Shown here piece after piece: positions 26,252 through 34,803 of a stretch of DNA of 64,000 bases; positions within the stretch are counted from its first letter, which is position 1; each line of letters starts with the position of its first letter. A program made the translations under genes and the position numbers. The notes below the pieces were generated by a model. That model was given only the letters and a program-made list of their open reading frames with translations, searched no databases and was not told the DNA's origin. Source of the DNA: Collinsella aerofaciens (GTDB lineage: Bacteria > Actinomycetota > Coriobacteriia > Coriobacteriales > Coriobacteriaceae); assembly GCF_902364355.1 (NCBI RefSeq), contig NZ_CABJDK010000001.1, positions 244,264-308,263 on the forward strand, in the 5' to 3' direction.

Positions 26252-26874
26252 AGACCGAGAGCCTCTTTGACATCCCCGTACACGGTCTCGCGAGCCTGGT
26301 CACCGTTGACCGACTTGAGCAGACCCTGGCCACGATAGTAGTCGACGAGCGGGCTCGTGGACTTCTCGTAGACGTCGAGACGGTTCTTGATGGTCTCGGG
26401 CTTGTCGTCGTCGCGCTGATACATCTCGCCGGCGCACTTGGGGCAGGTAGCATCGGCAGCGGTGCCGGTGTAACCGCAGGCGCGGCAAGTGCGACGCGAA
26501 GACAGACGAGCGATGATGACCTCGGGGGCCACGTCGACCAGAAGGGCGCAGTCGATCTCGCGACCCATGGCGGAGAGCTCGGAATCGAGCGTCACAGCCT
26601 GGGCGGTGTTGCGCGGGAAGCCGTCGAGGATGAAGCCCTGCTGGGCGTCATCGGCAGCAAGGCGCTCCTTGACAAGGTCGATCACGAGCTGGTCGGGAAC
26701 GAGCTCGCCAGCGTCCATGTACTTCTTAGCCTGAATACCAAGCTCGGTGCCACCCTTGACGGCAGCACGCAGCAGGTCGCCCGTGGAAATGTGAGCGACG
26801 CCAAACTCGGCGACGAGCTCCTGTGCGACGGTGCCCTTACCGGCACCCGGAGCTCCGAGCAATACGAGGTTCAT
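26248..26874 (-). CDS. adk: Adenylate kinase
   Basis: 208 residues. It interconverts ATP, AMP and ADP. The P-loop is LLGAPGAGKGT at 4-14, the AMP-binding region is STGDLLRAAV and GFPRNTAQA, and the lid is the long form with four cysteines (CRACGY and CPKCAG), that is, a zinc-binding lid. ATG at 26874 is chosen because GGAGG lies seven bases upstream; the TTG two codons earlier is unlikely. It overlaps map by four bases. Confidence 0.97.
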   Translation of the reverse strand: MNLVLLGAPGAGKGTVAQELVAEFGVAHISTGDLLRAAVKGGTELGIQAKKYMDAGELVPDQLVIDLVKERLAADDAQQGFILDGFPRNTAQAVTLDSELSAMGREIDCALLVDVAPEVIIARLSSRRTCRACGYTGTAADATCPKCAGEMYQRDDDKPETIKNRLDVYEKSTSPLVDYYRGQGLLKSVNGDQARETVYGDVKEALGL

Positions 26875-26892
26875 GAGCAATCCTCCTCTAGC

Positions 26893-28179
26893 CTATTTAA
26901 AGAATCCATCGTAATCATACATCTTGATCTGGCCTTCGAGCTTATCGACCGTGTCGAGCACGACGCCGACCATGATGAGGATGGACGTGCCGCCAAATGC
27001 CTGGATCAGATGGTTACCCGTGAAGGAGAAGATGATCGAAGGCACGATGGCGATGAGCGCCAAAAAGACAGCGCTGGGAAGCGTGATCTTGTTGAGCGCG
27101 TTCTTGATGTAGGCCGCGGTAGCCCTACCCGGACGGACGCCCGGAATAAAGCCACCCTGCTTCTTAAGGTTGTCGGCCGTGTCATCGGGGTTGAACACCA
27201 TGGAGGTGTAGAAGTACGCGAAGAACACGATGAGGACAACGTTAAGCACCCAGTTGAGCCAACCGGTCGAAAGCGCAGAGGCAACTGCCTGAATCCAGCC
27301 GATGCCGGGGAAGAACACGGCAATCTGAGCCGGGAAGTACAGCAGCGCCGAGGCAAAGATGATCGGCACGACGCCCGCGGTGTTGACCTTGATGGGCAGG
27401 TAGGTGGTCTGGCCACCCATCATGCGACGGCCCACGACGCGCTTGGCATAGGAGACCGGGATGCGGCGCTGGCCGCGCTCAAGGAAAACAATCAGCGGGA
27501 TAACCAGCAGGATGATGGCGCAGATGATCACCATGGTGATGATGCCACCGGCATTACCCTCGGTGCTGGAGAAGATAGCCTGCGGAAGGCCGGCCATGAT
27601 GTTCGCAAAGATGATCAGCGACATGCCATTGCCGATACCGCGCTGGGTGATGAGCTCACCAATCCACATGATCAGCATGGCGCCCGCAGTGAGCGTGCCG
27701 ACGACCATGAGGTCGAAGATGATCTCGGGAGCGCCGGCGCCATTAAAGCTGATGCCGAAGCTCTTAAAGAGGAAGAGGTAACCCACGGAGTTGAGGATTG
27801 CCAGAGCCAAGGTGAGGTAACGCGAATACTGCGTAATCTTGGTCTGACCGACCTCGCCCTCGCGGGCAAGCTCATGCAGGGAAGGCACGACGGCCTGGAG
27901 CATCTGGAGGATGATCGAGCTGGTGATGTAAGGCATGATGCCCAGCGAAAACACCGACACATAGCTCAACGCGCCGCCAGAGAAAAGATTCAGGAGGGCC
28001 ATAGCACCTGCGGCGACCGAATTGTTATCGGTCGAGAAAAGGCCCAGCATCCCCTGGAAGGGAATGCCGGGCACAGGAACGTGCGCACCAATGCGGTACA
28101 CGACGAGCATAGCTATGGTAAAAAGAATCTTTTCGCGCAATTCTTTGATGCGGAAAGCATTCTTAAGACCATTTAGCAC
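26893..28179 (-). CDS. secY: Preprotein translocase subunit SecY
   Basis: 428 residues with ten membrane helices, the channel of the Sec translocon. Conserved parts include [12 protein letters not shown] near the N-terminus, [14 protein letters not shown] in helix 4-5, [19 protein letters not shown] in the cytoplasmic loop and [23 protein letters not shown] near helix 8. The start lies seven bases inside the 3' end of rplO, so translation is coupled. It is followed by adk after 18 bases. Confidence 0.98.
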   Translation of the reverse strand: MLNGLKNAFRIKELREKILFTIAMLVVYRIGAHVPVPGIPFQGMLGLFSTDNNSVAAGAMALLNLFSGGALSYVSVFSLGIMPYITSSIILQMLQAVVPSLHELAREGEVGQTKITQYSRYLTLALAILNSVGYLFLFKSFGISFNGAGAPEIIFDLMVVGTLTAGAMLIMWIGELITQRGIGNGMSLIIFANIMAGLPQAIFSSTEGNAGGIITMVIICAIILLVIPLIVFLERGQRRIPVSYAKRVVGRRMMGGQTTYLPIKVNTAGVVPIIFASALLYFPAQIAVFFPGIGWIQAVASALSTGWLNWVLNVVLIVFFAYFYTSMVFNPDDTADNLKKQGGFIPGVRPGRATAAYIKNALNKITLPSAVFLALIAIVPSIIFSFTGNHLIQAFGGTSILIMVGVVLDTVDKLEGQIKMYDYDGFFK

Positions 28180-28622
28180 GGCAGCTCGACCTTTCCGCCG
28201 GCGGCCTCGATCTTGGCCTGCGCAGAAGCGCTGACCTTGTCGACCTTGACCGTGAACTTCTTGGTGAGCTCACCATTGCCGAGCACCTTGACGGGCTCGA
28301 ACTCGCTCTTGGTGATGCGAGCGGCCTTAAGAGCGGCACCGTCGATCACAGCGCCATCCTCGAACTTACGCTCGAGACGCTCAACGTTAACAGCGGTGTA
28401 CTCGATACGACGGGGGTTGCGGAAGCCCGGAAGCTTGGGCAGGCGCATAGCCAGCGGAGTCTGGCCACCCTCGAAGCCGGCACCCTTGGTGCCGCCAGAG
28501 CGGGAACCCTGGCCCTTCTGGCCGCGGCCAGAAGTGGTGCCGTGACCCGAAGAATTGCCACGGCCGACGCGCTTACGGTTCTTGGTGGAACCGGGCGCGG
28601 GAGTAAGATCGTGAAGCTGCAT
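28173..28622 (-). CDS. rplO: 50S ribosomal protein L15
   Basis: 149 residues of the uL15 family: the N-terminal [33 protein letters not shown]ly/Arg-rich extension (family hallmark), then [21 protein letters not shown]. It overlaps secY by seven bases and follows rpmD by three bases. Confidence 0.97.
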   Translation of the reverse strand: MQLHDLTPAPGSTKNRKRVGRGNSSGHGTTSGRGQKGQGSRSGGTKGAGFEGGQTPLAMRLPKLPGFRNPRRIEYTAVNVERLERKFEDGAVIDGAALKAARITKSEFEPVKVLGNGELTKKFTVKVDKVSASAQAKIEAAGGKVELPC

Positions 28623-28625
28623 TTG

Positions 28626-28808
28626 CTACTCCTCTACAATCTCGACAAGGTGCTTGACCTTGAAGATCATGCCGCGGACGGACTCGTTGTCAGCAATCTC
28701 GCGAACCTCGCGGATCCTGTGGAGACCGAGGGCACGGACAGTACGGACCTGGTCCTGCTTGCAACCGTTGGTGCTGCGGACCTGCTTGATCTTGATGGTG
28801 TCAGCCAT
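28626..28808 (-). CDS. rpmD: 50S ribosomal protein L30
   Basis: 60 residues of the uL30 family, with IKQVRSTNGCKQDQVRTVRALGL and VRGMIFKVKHLVEI. Closely packed between rpsE and rplO in the usual spc order. Confidence 0.97.
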   Translation of the reverse strand: MADTIKIKQVRSTNGCKQDQVRTVRALGLHRIREVREIADNESVRGMIFKVKHLVEIVEE

Positions 28809-28810
28809 GC

Positions 28811-29335
28811 TTAGTTCTCCTTACCGACGAACATCTCGGAGACCGTCAGGCCACGGCGAGCCGCGACGTCCTCAGGGCTGGAGAGCTCCTTGAGGCCCTC
28901 GACGGCAGCCTTGATGATGTTGAGGCCGTTGTCGGTACCGAGGGACTTGGACAGGACGTTCTTGATGCCAGCAAGCTCGAAGAGGGGACGCACAGCGCCG
29001 CCGGCGATAACGCCGGTACCCTCGACAGCGGGCTTGATGATGATGCGGCCGGCACCAAAGTGGCCGAGAACCTCGTGCGGGATGGTGCCCTGCTCGGTCA
29101 CCGGCACGTGGAACATGTTCTTCTTGGCATCGAGAGACGCCTTGGAGATGGCCAGGGGCACCTCAGCGGACTTGCCCATGCCAACGCCGACGTTGCCCTT
29201 GCCGTCGCCAACGACGACGAGAGCGACGAGGCTCATGCGACGACCACCCTTGACGGTCTTCGACACGCGGTTGATGTAAACGACGCGCTCCTCGAACTCG
29301 GAGGCCTCGCGCTGCTGCTTCTGATTACGAGCCAT
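28811..29335 (-). CDS. rpsE: 30S ribosomal protein S5
   Basis: 174 residues of the uS5 family. The double-stranded RNA-binding-like N-terminal domain has [19 protein letters not shown] and the C-terminal domain has [19 protein letters not shown]. Residues in the first domain are known sites of spectinomycin resistance in other bacteria. It lies between rplR and rpmD in standard order. Confidence 0.98.
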   Translation of the reverse strand: MARNQKQQREASEFEERVVYINRVSKTVKGGRRMSLVALVVVGDGKGNVGVGMGKSAEVPLAISKASLDAKKNMFHVPVTEQGTIPHEVLGHFGAGRIIIKPAVEGTGVIAGGAVRPLFELAGIKNVLSKSLGTDNGLNIIKAAVEGLKELSSPEDVAARRGLTVSEMFVGKEN

Positions 29336-29349
29336 GTGCTACATACCTC

Positions 29350-29718
29350 CTAGAACTCGAGACCGGCGGCACGAGCACCGTCGGCGAGGGCCTTGACGCG
29401 GCCATGGTAGATACGGCCACCGCGATCGAAGGCGACCTTGGTGATGCCGGCCTCGATGGCACGCTTGCCAACGAGCTGACCGACCTTCTCCGCAGCCTCC
29501 TTGTTCGAGGTGTGGGTGCCCTTGAACTCGGCCTCGAGGGTCGAGGCAGAGACGAGCGTCAGGCTGGAGCCCTTGCTGTCGTCGATGATCTGGGCATAGA
29601 TGTTGGCGTTAGTACGGGTCACGCGAAGACGCGGACGCTCGGAGGTACCCGAGACCTTGCCGCGAACACGACGCTGACGACGCTTGAGGCCTTCCAGCTT
29701 CGCCTTATGCTTGTTCAT
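29350..29718 (-). CDS. rplR: 50S ribosomal protein L18
   Basis: 122 residues of the uL18 family, a 5S rRNA binder. It has [29 protein letters not shown] and the C-terminal [20 protein letters not shown]. Standard position between rplF and rpsE. Confidence 0.97.
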   Translation of the reverse strand: MNKHKAKLEGLKRRQRRVRGKVSGTSERPRLRVTRTNANIYAQIIDDSKGSSLTLVSASTLEAEFKGTHTSNKEAAEKVGQLVGKRAIEAGITKVAFDRGGRIYHGRVKALADGARAAGLEF

Positions 29719-29793
29719 ACGTAAACTCCTAAAAAGGTTGATCTTGCCAGCACCTGACGGGGTGCTGGTCTTATGCGAGTGAGTCGGTTACGA

Positions 29794-30330
29794 CTACTTG
29801 GCGGCCTTACCCAGCTTGCGGCGGATGTGCTCGCCAACGTAGTGGATACCCTTGCCCTTGTAAGGCTCGGGAGGACGATGGCCGCGGATCTCAGCGGCGA
29901 TCTGACCGACCTGCTGCTTATTGATACCCTTGACGTTCACGTGGGTGTTGTCGGGAACCTCGAAGGTGATGCCCTCGGGAGCCTCGACGATCACGGGGTG
30001 CGAGAAGCCCAGGGAGAACTCGAGGTTCTTGCCCTTCTGCTGCACGCGGTAACCGACGCCGGCGAGCTCGAGCTTCTTCTCGAAGCCCTCGGAAACGCCA
30101 ACAACCATGTTGTGGATGAGGGCGCGGGTGAGGCCGTGGCGGGCACGGGTCTCACGCTCGTCGTCGGGACGGGAAACGGTGAGGACGTTGTCCTCGACGT
30201 TGATAGCGAGCTTCTCAAAGACATCGAGCTCGAGCTGGCCCTTGGGGCCCTTGACGACAACGTTGTTGCCGTTGACTGCCACTTCGACTCCGGCGGGAAT
30301 CTGGACAGGCTTATTACCGATACGAGACAC
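29794..30330 (-). CDS. rplF: 50S ribosomal protein L6
   Basis: 178 residues of the uL6 family with its two repeated domains. The N-terminus is [17 protein letters not shown] and the C-terminal signature is [16 protein letters not shown]. Standard position between rpsH and rplR. The 75-base gap to rplR holds no gene. Confidence 0.98.
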   Translation of the reverse strand: MSRIGNKPVQIPAGVEVAVNGNNVVVKGPKGQLELDVFEKLAINVEDNVLTVSRPDDERETRARHGLTRALIHNMVVGVSEGFEKKLELAGVGYRVQQKGKNLEFSLGFSHPVIVEAPEGITFEVPDNTHVNVKGINKQQVGQIAAEIRGHRPPEPYKGKGIHYVGEHIRRKLGKAAK

Positions 30331-30363
30331 GGTGATCTCCTTTCCTTCTACCTACCGAGCGAT

Positions 30364-30762
30364 TTACCAGACGTAAGCGATGATCTCGCCGCCGACGTTG
30401 TGCTTGCGAGCATCGCGGTCGGTCATGACGCCATGGCTGGTGGAAATAATGGCGGTACCAAGGCCACCGCGGACGCGGGGCATGTCGGCAACGCCGGTGT
30501 ACTTACGCAGGCCCGGCTTGGAAATGCGGCGGATGCCGTTGATGACCTTAGCCTTCTTGGGACCATACTTAAGCGTGATGTGCAGAGTCTTCTGGGGAAC
30601 GGTGTCCTCGACATCGTAGCCCTCGATGTAGCCCTCCTCGTGCAGAACACGAGCGATCTCGACGAGCTTCTTGCTGCTCGGCATGGAGACCGTGGCCTTG
30701 TTCACAGAGTTAGCGTTACGGATGCGCGTAAGCATATCTGCGATCGGGTCTGTAAGGTTCAT
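30364..30762 (-). CDS. rpsH: 30S ribosomal protein S8
   Basis: 132 residues of the uS8 family. The N-terminus is [16 protein letters not shown] and the C-terminal RNA-binding part is [20 protein letters not shown]. In E. coli S8 represses the spc operon by binding near the start of the L5 gene; no equivalent site is proven here. It follows rpsZ by 119 bases. Confidence 0.98.
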   Translation of the reverse strand: MNLTDPIADMLTRIRNANSVNKATVSMPSSKKLVEIARVLHEEGYIEGYDVEDTVPQKTLHITLKYGPKKAKVINGIRRISKPGLRKYTGVADMPRVRGGLGTAIISTSHGVMTDRDARKHNVGGEIIAYVW

Positions 30763-30881
30763 ACAGATTCTCCTTCGTTCTTGATGAACACGTGCTCTTG
30801 GTTCTTCGCCGCCCTTAACGGCAAAGCCTAACTAGCGCGTTTTCCCTGTTCCAAACGGATGCTTGAAACGCTGGTAGTGAC

Positions 30882-31067
30882 TTACCAGCTGGCCTTCTTA
30901 ACGCCGGGAAGCTCGCCCTTGAGTGCAAGCTCGCGGAAGCAGACACGGCACAGGCCGAACTTGCGGTACACAGAGTGCGGACGGCCGCAGCGCTGGCAGC
31001 GCGTGTACTCACGAGTAGAGAACTTCTGCTTGCGATTGCACTTGACGATCATCGATGTCTTAGCCAC
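30882..31067 (-). CDS. rpsZ: 30S ribosomal protein S14, zinc-binding type Z
   Basis: 61 residues, the short zinc-containing form of uS14. It has the CxxC pairs CQRCGRPH and CRVCFREL and ends GVKKASW. It follows rplE by 79 bases, as in Firmicutes and Actinobacteria. The 119-base gap downstream to rpsH is unusually long for this operon and holds only a small GCCG/CGGC hairpin. Confidence 0.96.
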   Translation of the reverse strand: MAKTSMIVKCNRKQKFSTREYTRCQRCGRPHSVYRKFGLCRVCFRELALKGELPGVKKASW

Positions 31068-31146
31068 TTATATCCTCCTCACATAGAGTATTGTTCGCCC
31101 CAAGCGCCGCCCCCTTGTGGGAACGGCGCTTATAGGGCAGGTGAAC

Positions 31147-31704
31147 CTATTTCTTGAACGGGAAACCGAAGGCGTCCAGAAGGGCCTTGGCCTCCTCATC
31201 GGTGTTGGCGGTGGTCACGAAAGTGATGTCCATACCACGCTGGTGATCGACGGAGTCGAAGTCGATCTCGGGGAAGATGAGCTGCTCGGTGACGCCCATG
31301 GAGAAGTTACCACGGCCGTCGAAGCTCTTGGCGGAGATGCCGCGGAAGTCGCGGATACGGGGGATCGCGACGGAGGTCAGACGATCGAAGAACTCCCACA
31401 TACGGTCGCCACGCAGGGTAACCTTGCAGCCGATCGGCATACCAGCGCGCAGGCGGAAGGTAGCGATGGACTTGCGGGCGCGGGTGATCATCGGCTGCTG
31501 GCCGGTGATGGCGCGCAGGTCGCGCACGGCACCGTCGATGGCCTTGGAATCAGTAGCGGCCTCGCCGACACCCATGTTCACGACGATCTTCTCAAACTTG
31601 GGGATCATCATGACGTTCTCGTACTGGAACTTGTCCTGAAGCTGCTGCTTGACCTCGTTGTTGTACTTGGTCTTCAGACGCGGCACATACTTCTCTTCTG
31701 CCAT
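31147..31704 (-). CDS. rplE: 50S ribosomal protein L5
   Basis: 185 residues of the uL5 family, a 5S rRNA binder. It contains [41 protein letters not shown] and [27 protein letters not shown] lies upstream of the start. Normally rplN and rplX precede it directly. Here it is the first ribosomal gene, preceded by about 310 bases without a gene (31705-32015) and then by xdhC on the same strand. The gap carries a possible promoter (TATAGT), a GCACG/CGTGC leader stem and a dispersed palindromic element. Confidence 0.97.
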   Translation of the reverse strand: MAEEKYVPRLKTKYNNEVKQQLQDKFQYENVMMIPKFEKIVVNMGVGEAATDSKAIDGAVRDLRAITGQQPMITRARKSIATFRLRAGMPIGCKVTLRGDRMWEFFDRLTSVAIPRIRDFRGISAKSFDGRGNFSMGVTEQLIFPEIDFDSVDHQRGMDITFVTTANTDEEAKALLDAFGFPFKK

Positions 31705-31931
31705 TGTTCACTCCTTCTTGGGGTTTTAAGCACGGGGCGTGGCCACGATGGGTTGTCCTCGTGCCTCCTGGCTGCATCCGTGCCGCTCATGGCATTTCGC
31801 GGTTTGGACTCGACGCAGCAGGAGCCGACAAAACAATCGGTACTATACGCGCATCGGGAGCGTATTTCCAGAAAAACCTCGTCTGCCTGCACAACTCCAC
31901 AACTCCCCCGCACAAATGGGTCCCAAAAAGC

Positions 31932-31998
31932 AGTTGCGGTGAAATAGGGACTGTTGGGCGGCCTAACAGGCTTAAACAATCCGTATTTCACCGCAACT
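31932..31998. repeat. Dispersed palindromic element, copy A
   Basis: Arms of 24 bases, starting AGTTGCGGTGAAATA (31932-31955) and its inverse (31975-31998), with two mismatches and a 19-base loop. The same arms form copy B at 34711-34791. It lies between rplE and xdhC. Small ORFs read from it (MKYGLF...NSPYFTAT) are by-products of the palindrome. Confidence 0.85.
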
Positions 31999-32015
31999 TA
32001 TTGGTGGGGATGCGA

Positions 32016-33059
32016 TTAGCGCTTGCGGGGGACGAGCTTGGTGCGGCGCAGGTGGATCATTTCGGCGGCTATGGAGATGGCGATCTCCTCGGGGTCCTCG
32101 GCTTCGATGGCGACACCGATCGGCAGGTGCAGCTCGTCGATCTGGTCCTGCGCAAAGCCCTCCTGCTCCAAGCGGGCCCGCACAAAGGCCGTCTTGCGGC
32201 GCGAACCCAAGCAACCCAGATAGGCGGGTTTGGCGCGCATGGCCTGAATCACCACATCGATATCGGACTTGTGGCCTGCTGTTGCCACGACCACCAAGTC
32301 GCGCGGGCCGATGGGGCACTGCTCAGCAAGGTTCTTGTAGTCGACCAGACGACGATCGTAGACACCGGGCACCCATTCGGGCGTCAGCGTGCCGGGGCGG
32401 TCATCGCACGCCACGACGGCAAAGCCCGCCGCCGTGAGCACGCGTGCCGTCGCGGCGCCCACGTGCCCGCAGCCAAAGATGTAGGTCAGACCCTCGGGGC
32501 AGAGCGTCTCGATGTGCGCCGGGGGAATCTCGGAGGCAGCGTTGGTATAGGTGACCTTACTCCCCTCCTCCACCAGCGAAAGCCCGGGGCAGCCCGCAAT
32601 GGTGCGGCGCGATTCCTCGCCATGGTATTCGGCAACATCGCCTTCGAGCGCGTTTGCGATAAACGGCTCAAAATCGATGGTGAAGTCGCCGATGCGTCGA
32701 TACGCCAAGACGTCGGCAACCGACTGGAGCAACGGTGCCTGGGTCGCATCCAGATGCAGGTAGCACAGGCAGATGGCTCCGCCGCAGATCATGCCGGTAT
32801 CGGAGTTCTCTCCGCCCATGGTGTAGCGGACCAGACGCGATTTACCCCCGGCCAGCAGCTCGCGTGCCTCGTCCAGCGCAAAGAGCTCAATCTTGCCGCC
32901 GCCGATAGTGCCCGCCTGGCTACCGTCGGCAAAGACGGCCATCCAGGCGCCCACGCCGCGCGGTGACGACCCTACCGTGCCGGCCACGACCACGAGCTCG
33001 CACGTCTCGCCAGCACGCAGGGCGACAAGCGCCGCATTCACAACATCGAGCTTTTCCAT
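32016..33059 (-). CDS. xdhC: XdhC/CoxI-family molybdenum hydroxylase maturation protein
   Basis: 347 residues. The N-terminal XdhC/CoxI domain has VVVAGTVGSSPRGVGAWMAV, GTIGGGKIE and GMICGGAICL; the Cys of the last segment is the position that carries sulfur or cofactor in XdhC-like proteins. The C-terminal Rossmann domain (about 190-335) has YIFGCGHVGAATARVL, ATAGHKSD and YLGCLGSRRK. The family binds and sulfurates or otherwise completes the molybdenum cofactor before insertion into xanthine dehydrogenase-type enzymes. It follows yqeB by nine bases on the same strand. With yqeC and mocA it forms the maturation set for the XdhD-type hydroxylase encoded at 47.7 kb. Confidence 0.9.
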   Translation of the reverse strand: MEKLDVVNAALVALRAGETCELVVVAGTVGSSPRGVGAWMAVFADGSQAGTIGGGKIELFALDEARELLAGGKSRLVRYTMGGENSDTGMICGGAICLCYLHLDATQAPLLQSVADVLAYRRIGDFTIDFEPFIANALEGDVAEYHGEESRRTIAGCPGLSLVEEGSKVTYTNAASEIPPAHIETLCPEGLTYIFGCGHVGAATARVLTAAGFAVVACDDRPGTLTPEWVPGVYDRRLVDYKNLAEQCPIGPRDLVVVATAGHKSDIDVVIQAMRAKPAYLGCLGSRRKTAFVRARLEQEGFAQDQIDELHLPIGVAIEAEDPEEIAISIAAEMIHLRRTKLVPRKR

Positions 33060-33068
33060 TGCCGCCTT

Positions 33069-33863
33069 CTATCCTCTAAAGATATCGGTGAGCATAGCGA
33101 GTGCCTCGAGCACGCCGCCGCCGACCGACGTCGCCTTGTCCGAAATGTAGTTGATATAGCTGGCATCGCCGCGCGGATCGACATCGGCGCATTTAAAGCC
33201 CTCAGTCACCTGCACGCCGTTCGCCAAAAGCCCGCGCAGACAGCCATCGATCTGCGTGCACATGGGCGTATCGCCCGCGTAGCCAATCACATCTCCGACG
33301 CTCACGATGTCGCCGATTGCACGGTCGGACCGGAACACGCCGGCGGCGGGGCTGTGGATAACGCGCTCTTTGCCATAGCCGGCGATAATGCCCGGCACGC
33401 CCGTGTTGGGCTGGGGCGAACCTTGGGTAATGACACGGCCCAAAAAATGCCCGCGCATGGTCTCGACCACGGCGTCGCAGTCAACCGGCGCGGTAAAGCC
33501 CGGTCCCACGGCAATAACGGCAGGCGCCATGTCGCGCGTGGTACCCAGGTTGCGCTTGGCCAGAATCGCGTCGACCACAGCCGCGGGCTTCAGTTCGTCG
33601 AGCATCTTGGCCTGGGGGTCCACCACCACGGCGACATCCCCCGCCTCGGTAATCTCAAGCGCCTCGGCCGACGTCTGCGCCAAGCGGGCGCGAATGCCCT
33701 CGACCTCGACCTCGCCCAAGCGAATTGCCTCGCAAAAACAGATTGTGCGACGGATGCACGTGGGAACCGCGATATCTGCCATAACGACCGACACGCCGGC
33801 GCGCACCAAACGGGCAGCGACACCCGTGGCGATATCGCCGGCGCCGCGAACATAAACGAGCAT
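33069..33863 (-). CDS. yqeB: Selenium-dependent molybdenum hydroxylase system protein YqeB
   Basis: 264 residues matching the YqeB/EF2563 family. It has VRGAGDIATGVAARLVRAG at the N-terminus, a Rossmann-like segment, VIAVGPGFTAP near 140 and SPAAGVFRSDRAIGDIV near 185. Cysteines in FCEAIRLGE and MCTQIDG are conserved-looking. The family is a genomic marker of hydroxylases carrying a labile selenium cofactor; its exact chemistry is not settled. It is divergent from yqeC and shares a 102-base promoter region containing a 15-base palindrome. It probably forms an operon with xdhC. Confidence 0.88.
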   Translation of the reverse strand: MLVYVRGAGDIATGVAARLVRAGVSVVMADIAVPTCIRRTICFCEAIRLGEVEVEGIRARLAQTSAEALEITEAGDVAVVVDPQAKMLDELKPAAVVDAILAKRNLGTTRDMAPAVIAVGPGFTAPVDCDAVVETMRGHFLGRVITQGSPQPNTGVPGIIAGYGKERVIHSPAAGVFRSDRAIGDIVSVGDVIGYAGDTPMCTQIDGCLRGLLANGVQVTEGFKCADVDPRGDASYINYISDKATSVGGGVLEALAMLTDIFRG

Positions 33864-33904
33864 TCCCGGGACACCTCCCTGTGCTACGGTTTGAGCAGAG
33901 CAAA

Positions 33905-33919
33905 AGCGGTTCGACCGCT
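33905..33919. promoter_or_regulatory. Palindrome AGCGGT-TCG-ACCGCT between yqeB and yqeC
   Basis: A perfect six-base dyad with a three-base centre in the divergent promoter region. A+T-rich candidate -10 sequences (TATTAT, TATACG) follow toward yqeC. It is a plausible operator; the regulator is unknown. Confidence 0.4.
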
Positions 33920-33965
33920 ACTCTGATGATTATTTATTATCACAGTATTATACGGCGGTGAACAG

Positions 33966-34700
33966 ATGGAAACGGTTAGCGGCAATCTTGTCTCGGCGCT
34001 CAGGATCGAGCCGGGCATTACCGCGATTATCGGCAGCGGCGGCAAGTCGACGTTGCTGAAGACGCTCGGCCTTGAGCTTATGCGCGCGGGCGGCCGCGTG
34101 CTCCTCTGCACCACCACGCACATGTTTCCCGTCGCCGGCGTCCCGTGGGACGGGTCGAATCGTCGCCTGGACGCCGCACCCTGGAAACCGGGTGCCCCGC
34201 ATGTTCCCGGCTGCACCTGCGAGGCATGCGCTGGCATGAGCCGCGGAAGCATCTGCCAGGCGGGTATTTTGGACCCGGAGACAGGCAAGCTCTCCGCCCC
34301 CGCCGAGCCGCCCAACGAGCTGGCGCAGCGCTTTGACTACGTCCTGGCCGAGGCGGACGGCAGCAAGCGGCTCCCGCTCAAGGCGCACGCCCCGTGGGAG
34401 CCGGTCGTTCCCGCCGGGACGGTCAACGTCATCTGGCTCATCGGCGCCTCGGGGCTCGGCAAGCCCATCAACGAAGCCGTCCACCGCCCCGAGCTCTTTT
34501 GCGAGCGTTGCGGCTGCGAGCCCACCGACGCTGCCACCCCAGAGCGCGTCGCCCAGGTGCTCAATGCCGAGCTGCGGATGCTGAACCTCAACAATGCCCG
34601 CATCATGCTCAACCAAGTCGACACGCTTGCTGACCCAACGATGGCAGATCGCTTCGAGGCAGCCATCAACCGCCCCCTCATCGCCACCAGCCTCCGATAG
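33966..34700 (+). CDS. yqeC: Selenium-dependent hydroxylase accessory protein YqeC
   Basis: 244 residues of the YqeC family. A P-loop-like IIGSGGKSTLLKTLGLELM lies at about 20-38, followed by LLCTTTHMFPV. The segment FDYVLAEADGSKRLPLKAHAPWEPVVP is a family signature. An insertion with cysteines (CTCEACAG) lies in the middle. The protein is probably an NTP-binding factor in selenium insertion into the molybdenum cofactor. It is divergent from yqeB and convergent with hyuA; a perfect 32-base inverted repeat lies 11 bases after its stop. Confidence 0.87.
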   Translation: METVSGNLVSALRIEPGITAIIGSGGKSTLLKTLGLELMRAGGRVLLCTTTHMFPVAGVPWDGSNRRLDAAPWKPGAPHVPGCTCEACAGMSRGSICQAGILDPETGKLSAPAEPPNELAQRFDYVLAEADGSKRLPLKAHAPWEPVVPAGTVNVIWLIGASGLGKPINEAVHRPELFCERCGCEPTDAATPERVAQVLNAELRMLNLNNARIMLNQVDTLADPTMADRFEAAINRPLIATSLR

Positions 34701-34710
34701 CCGGCCCCAG

Positions 34711-34791
34711 CCTCCGCAGTTGCGGTGAAATACGGACTGTTTACGGCCGCCAGGCGGCCAAACAGTCCGTATTTCACCGCAACTGCGGAGG
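34711..34791. repeat. Dispersed palindromic element, copy B (32-base perfect arms)
   Basis: Arms 34711-34742 and 34760-34791 are perfectly complementary over 32 bases. A further inner stem GGCCGC/GCGGCC lies in the loop. Core arms match copy A at 31932-31998. It sits between the stops of the convergent yqeC and hyuA genes, where it could act as a bidirectional transcription block. Copies A and B bracket exactly xdhC, yqeB and yqeC. Confidence 0.9.
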
Positions 34792-34803
34792 ACGCCCTTC
34801 CCG

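Noticed and set aside
34711..34791. Classical rho-independent terminator for yqeC or hyuA
   Set aside because: Arms are far longer than needed, no T run is present on either side, and a second copy exists elsewhere. A dispersed element is the better description, although it may still block transcription.
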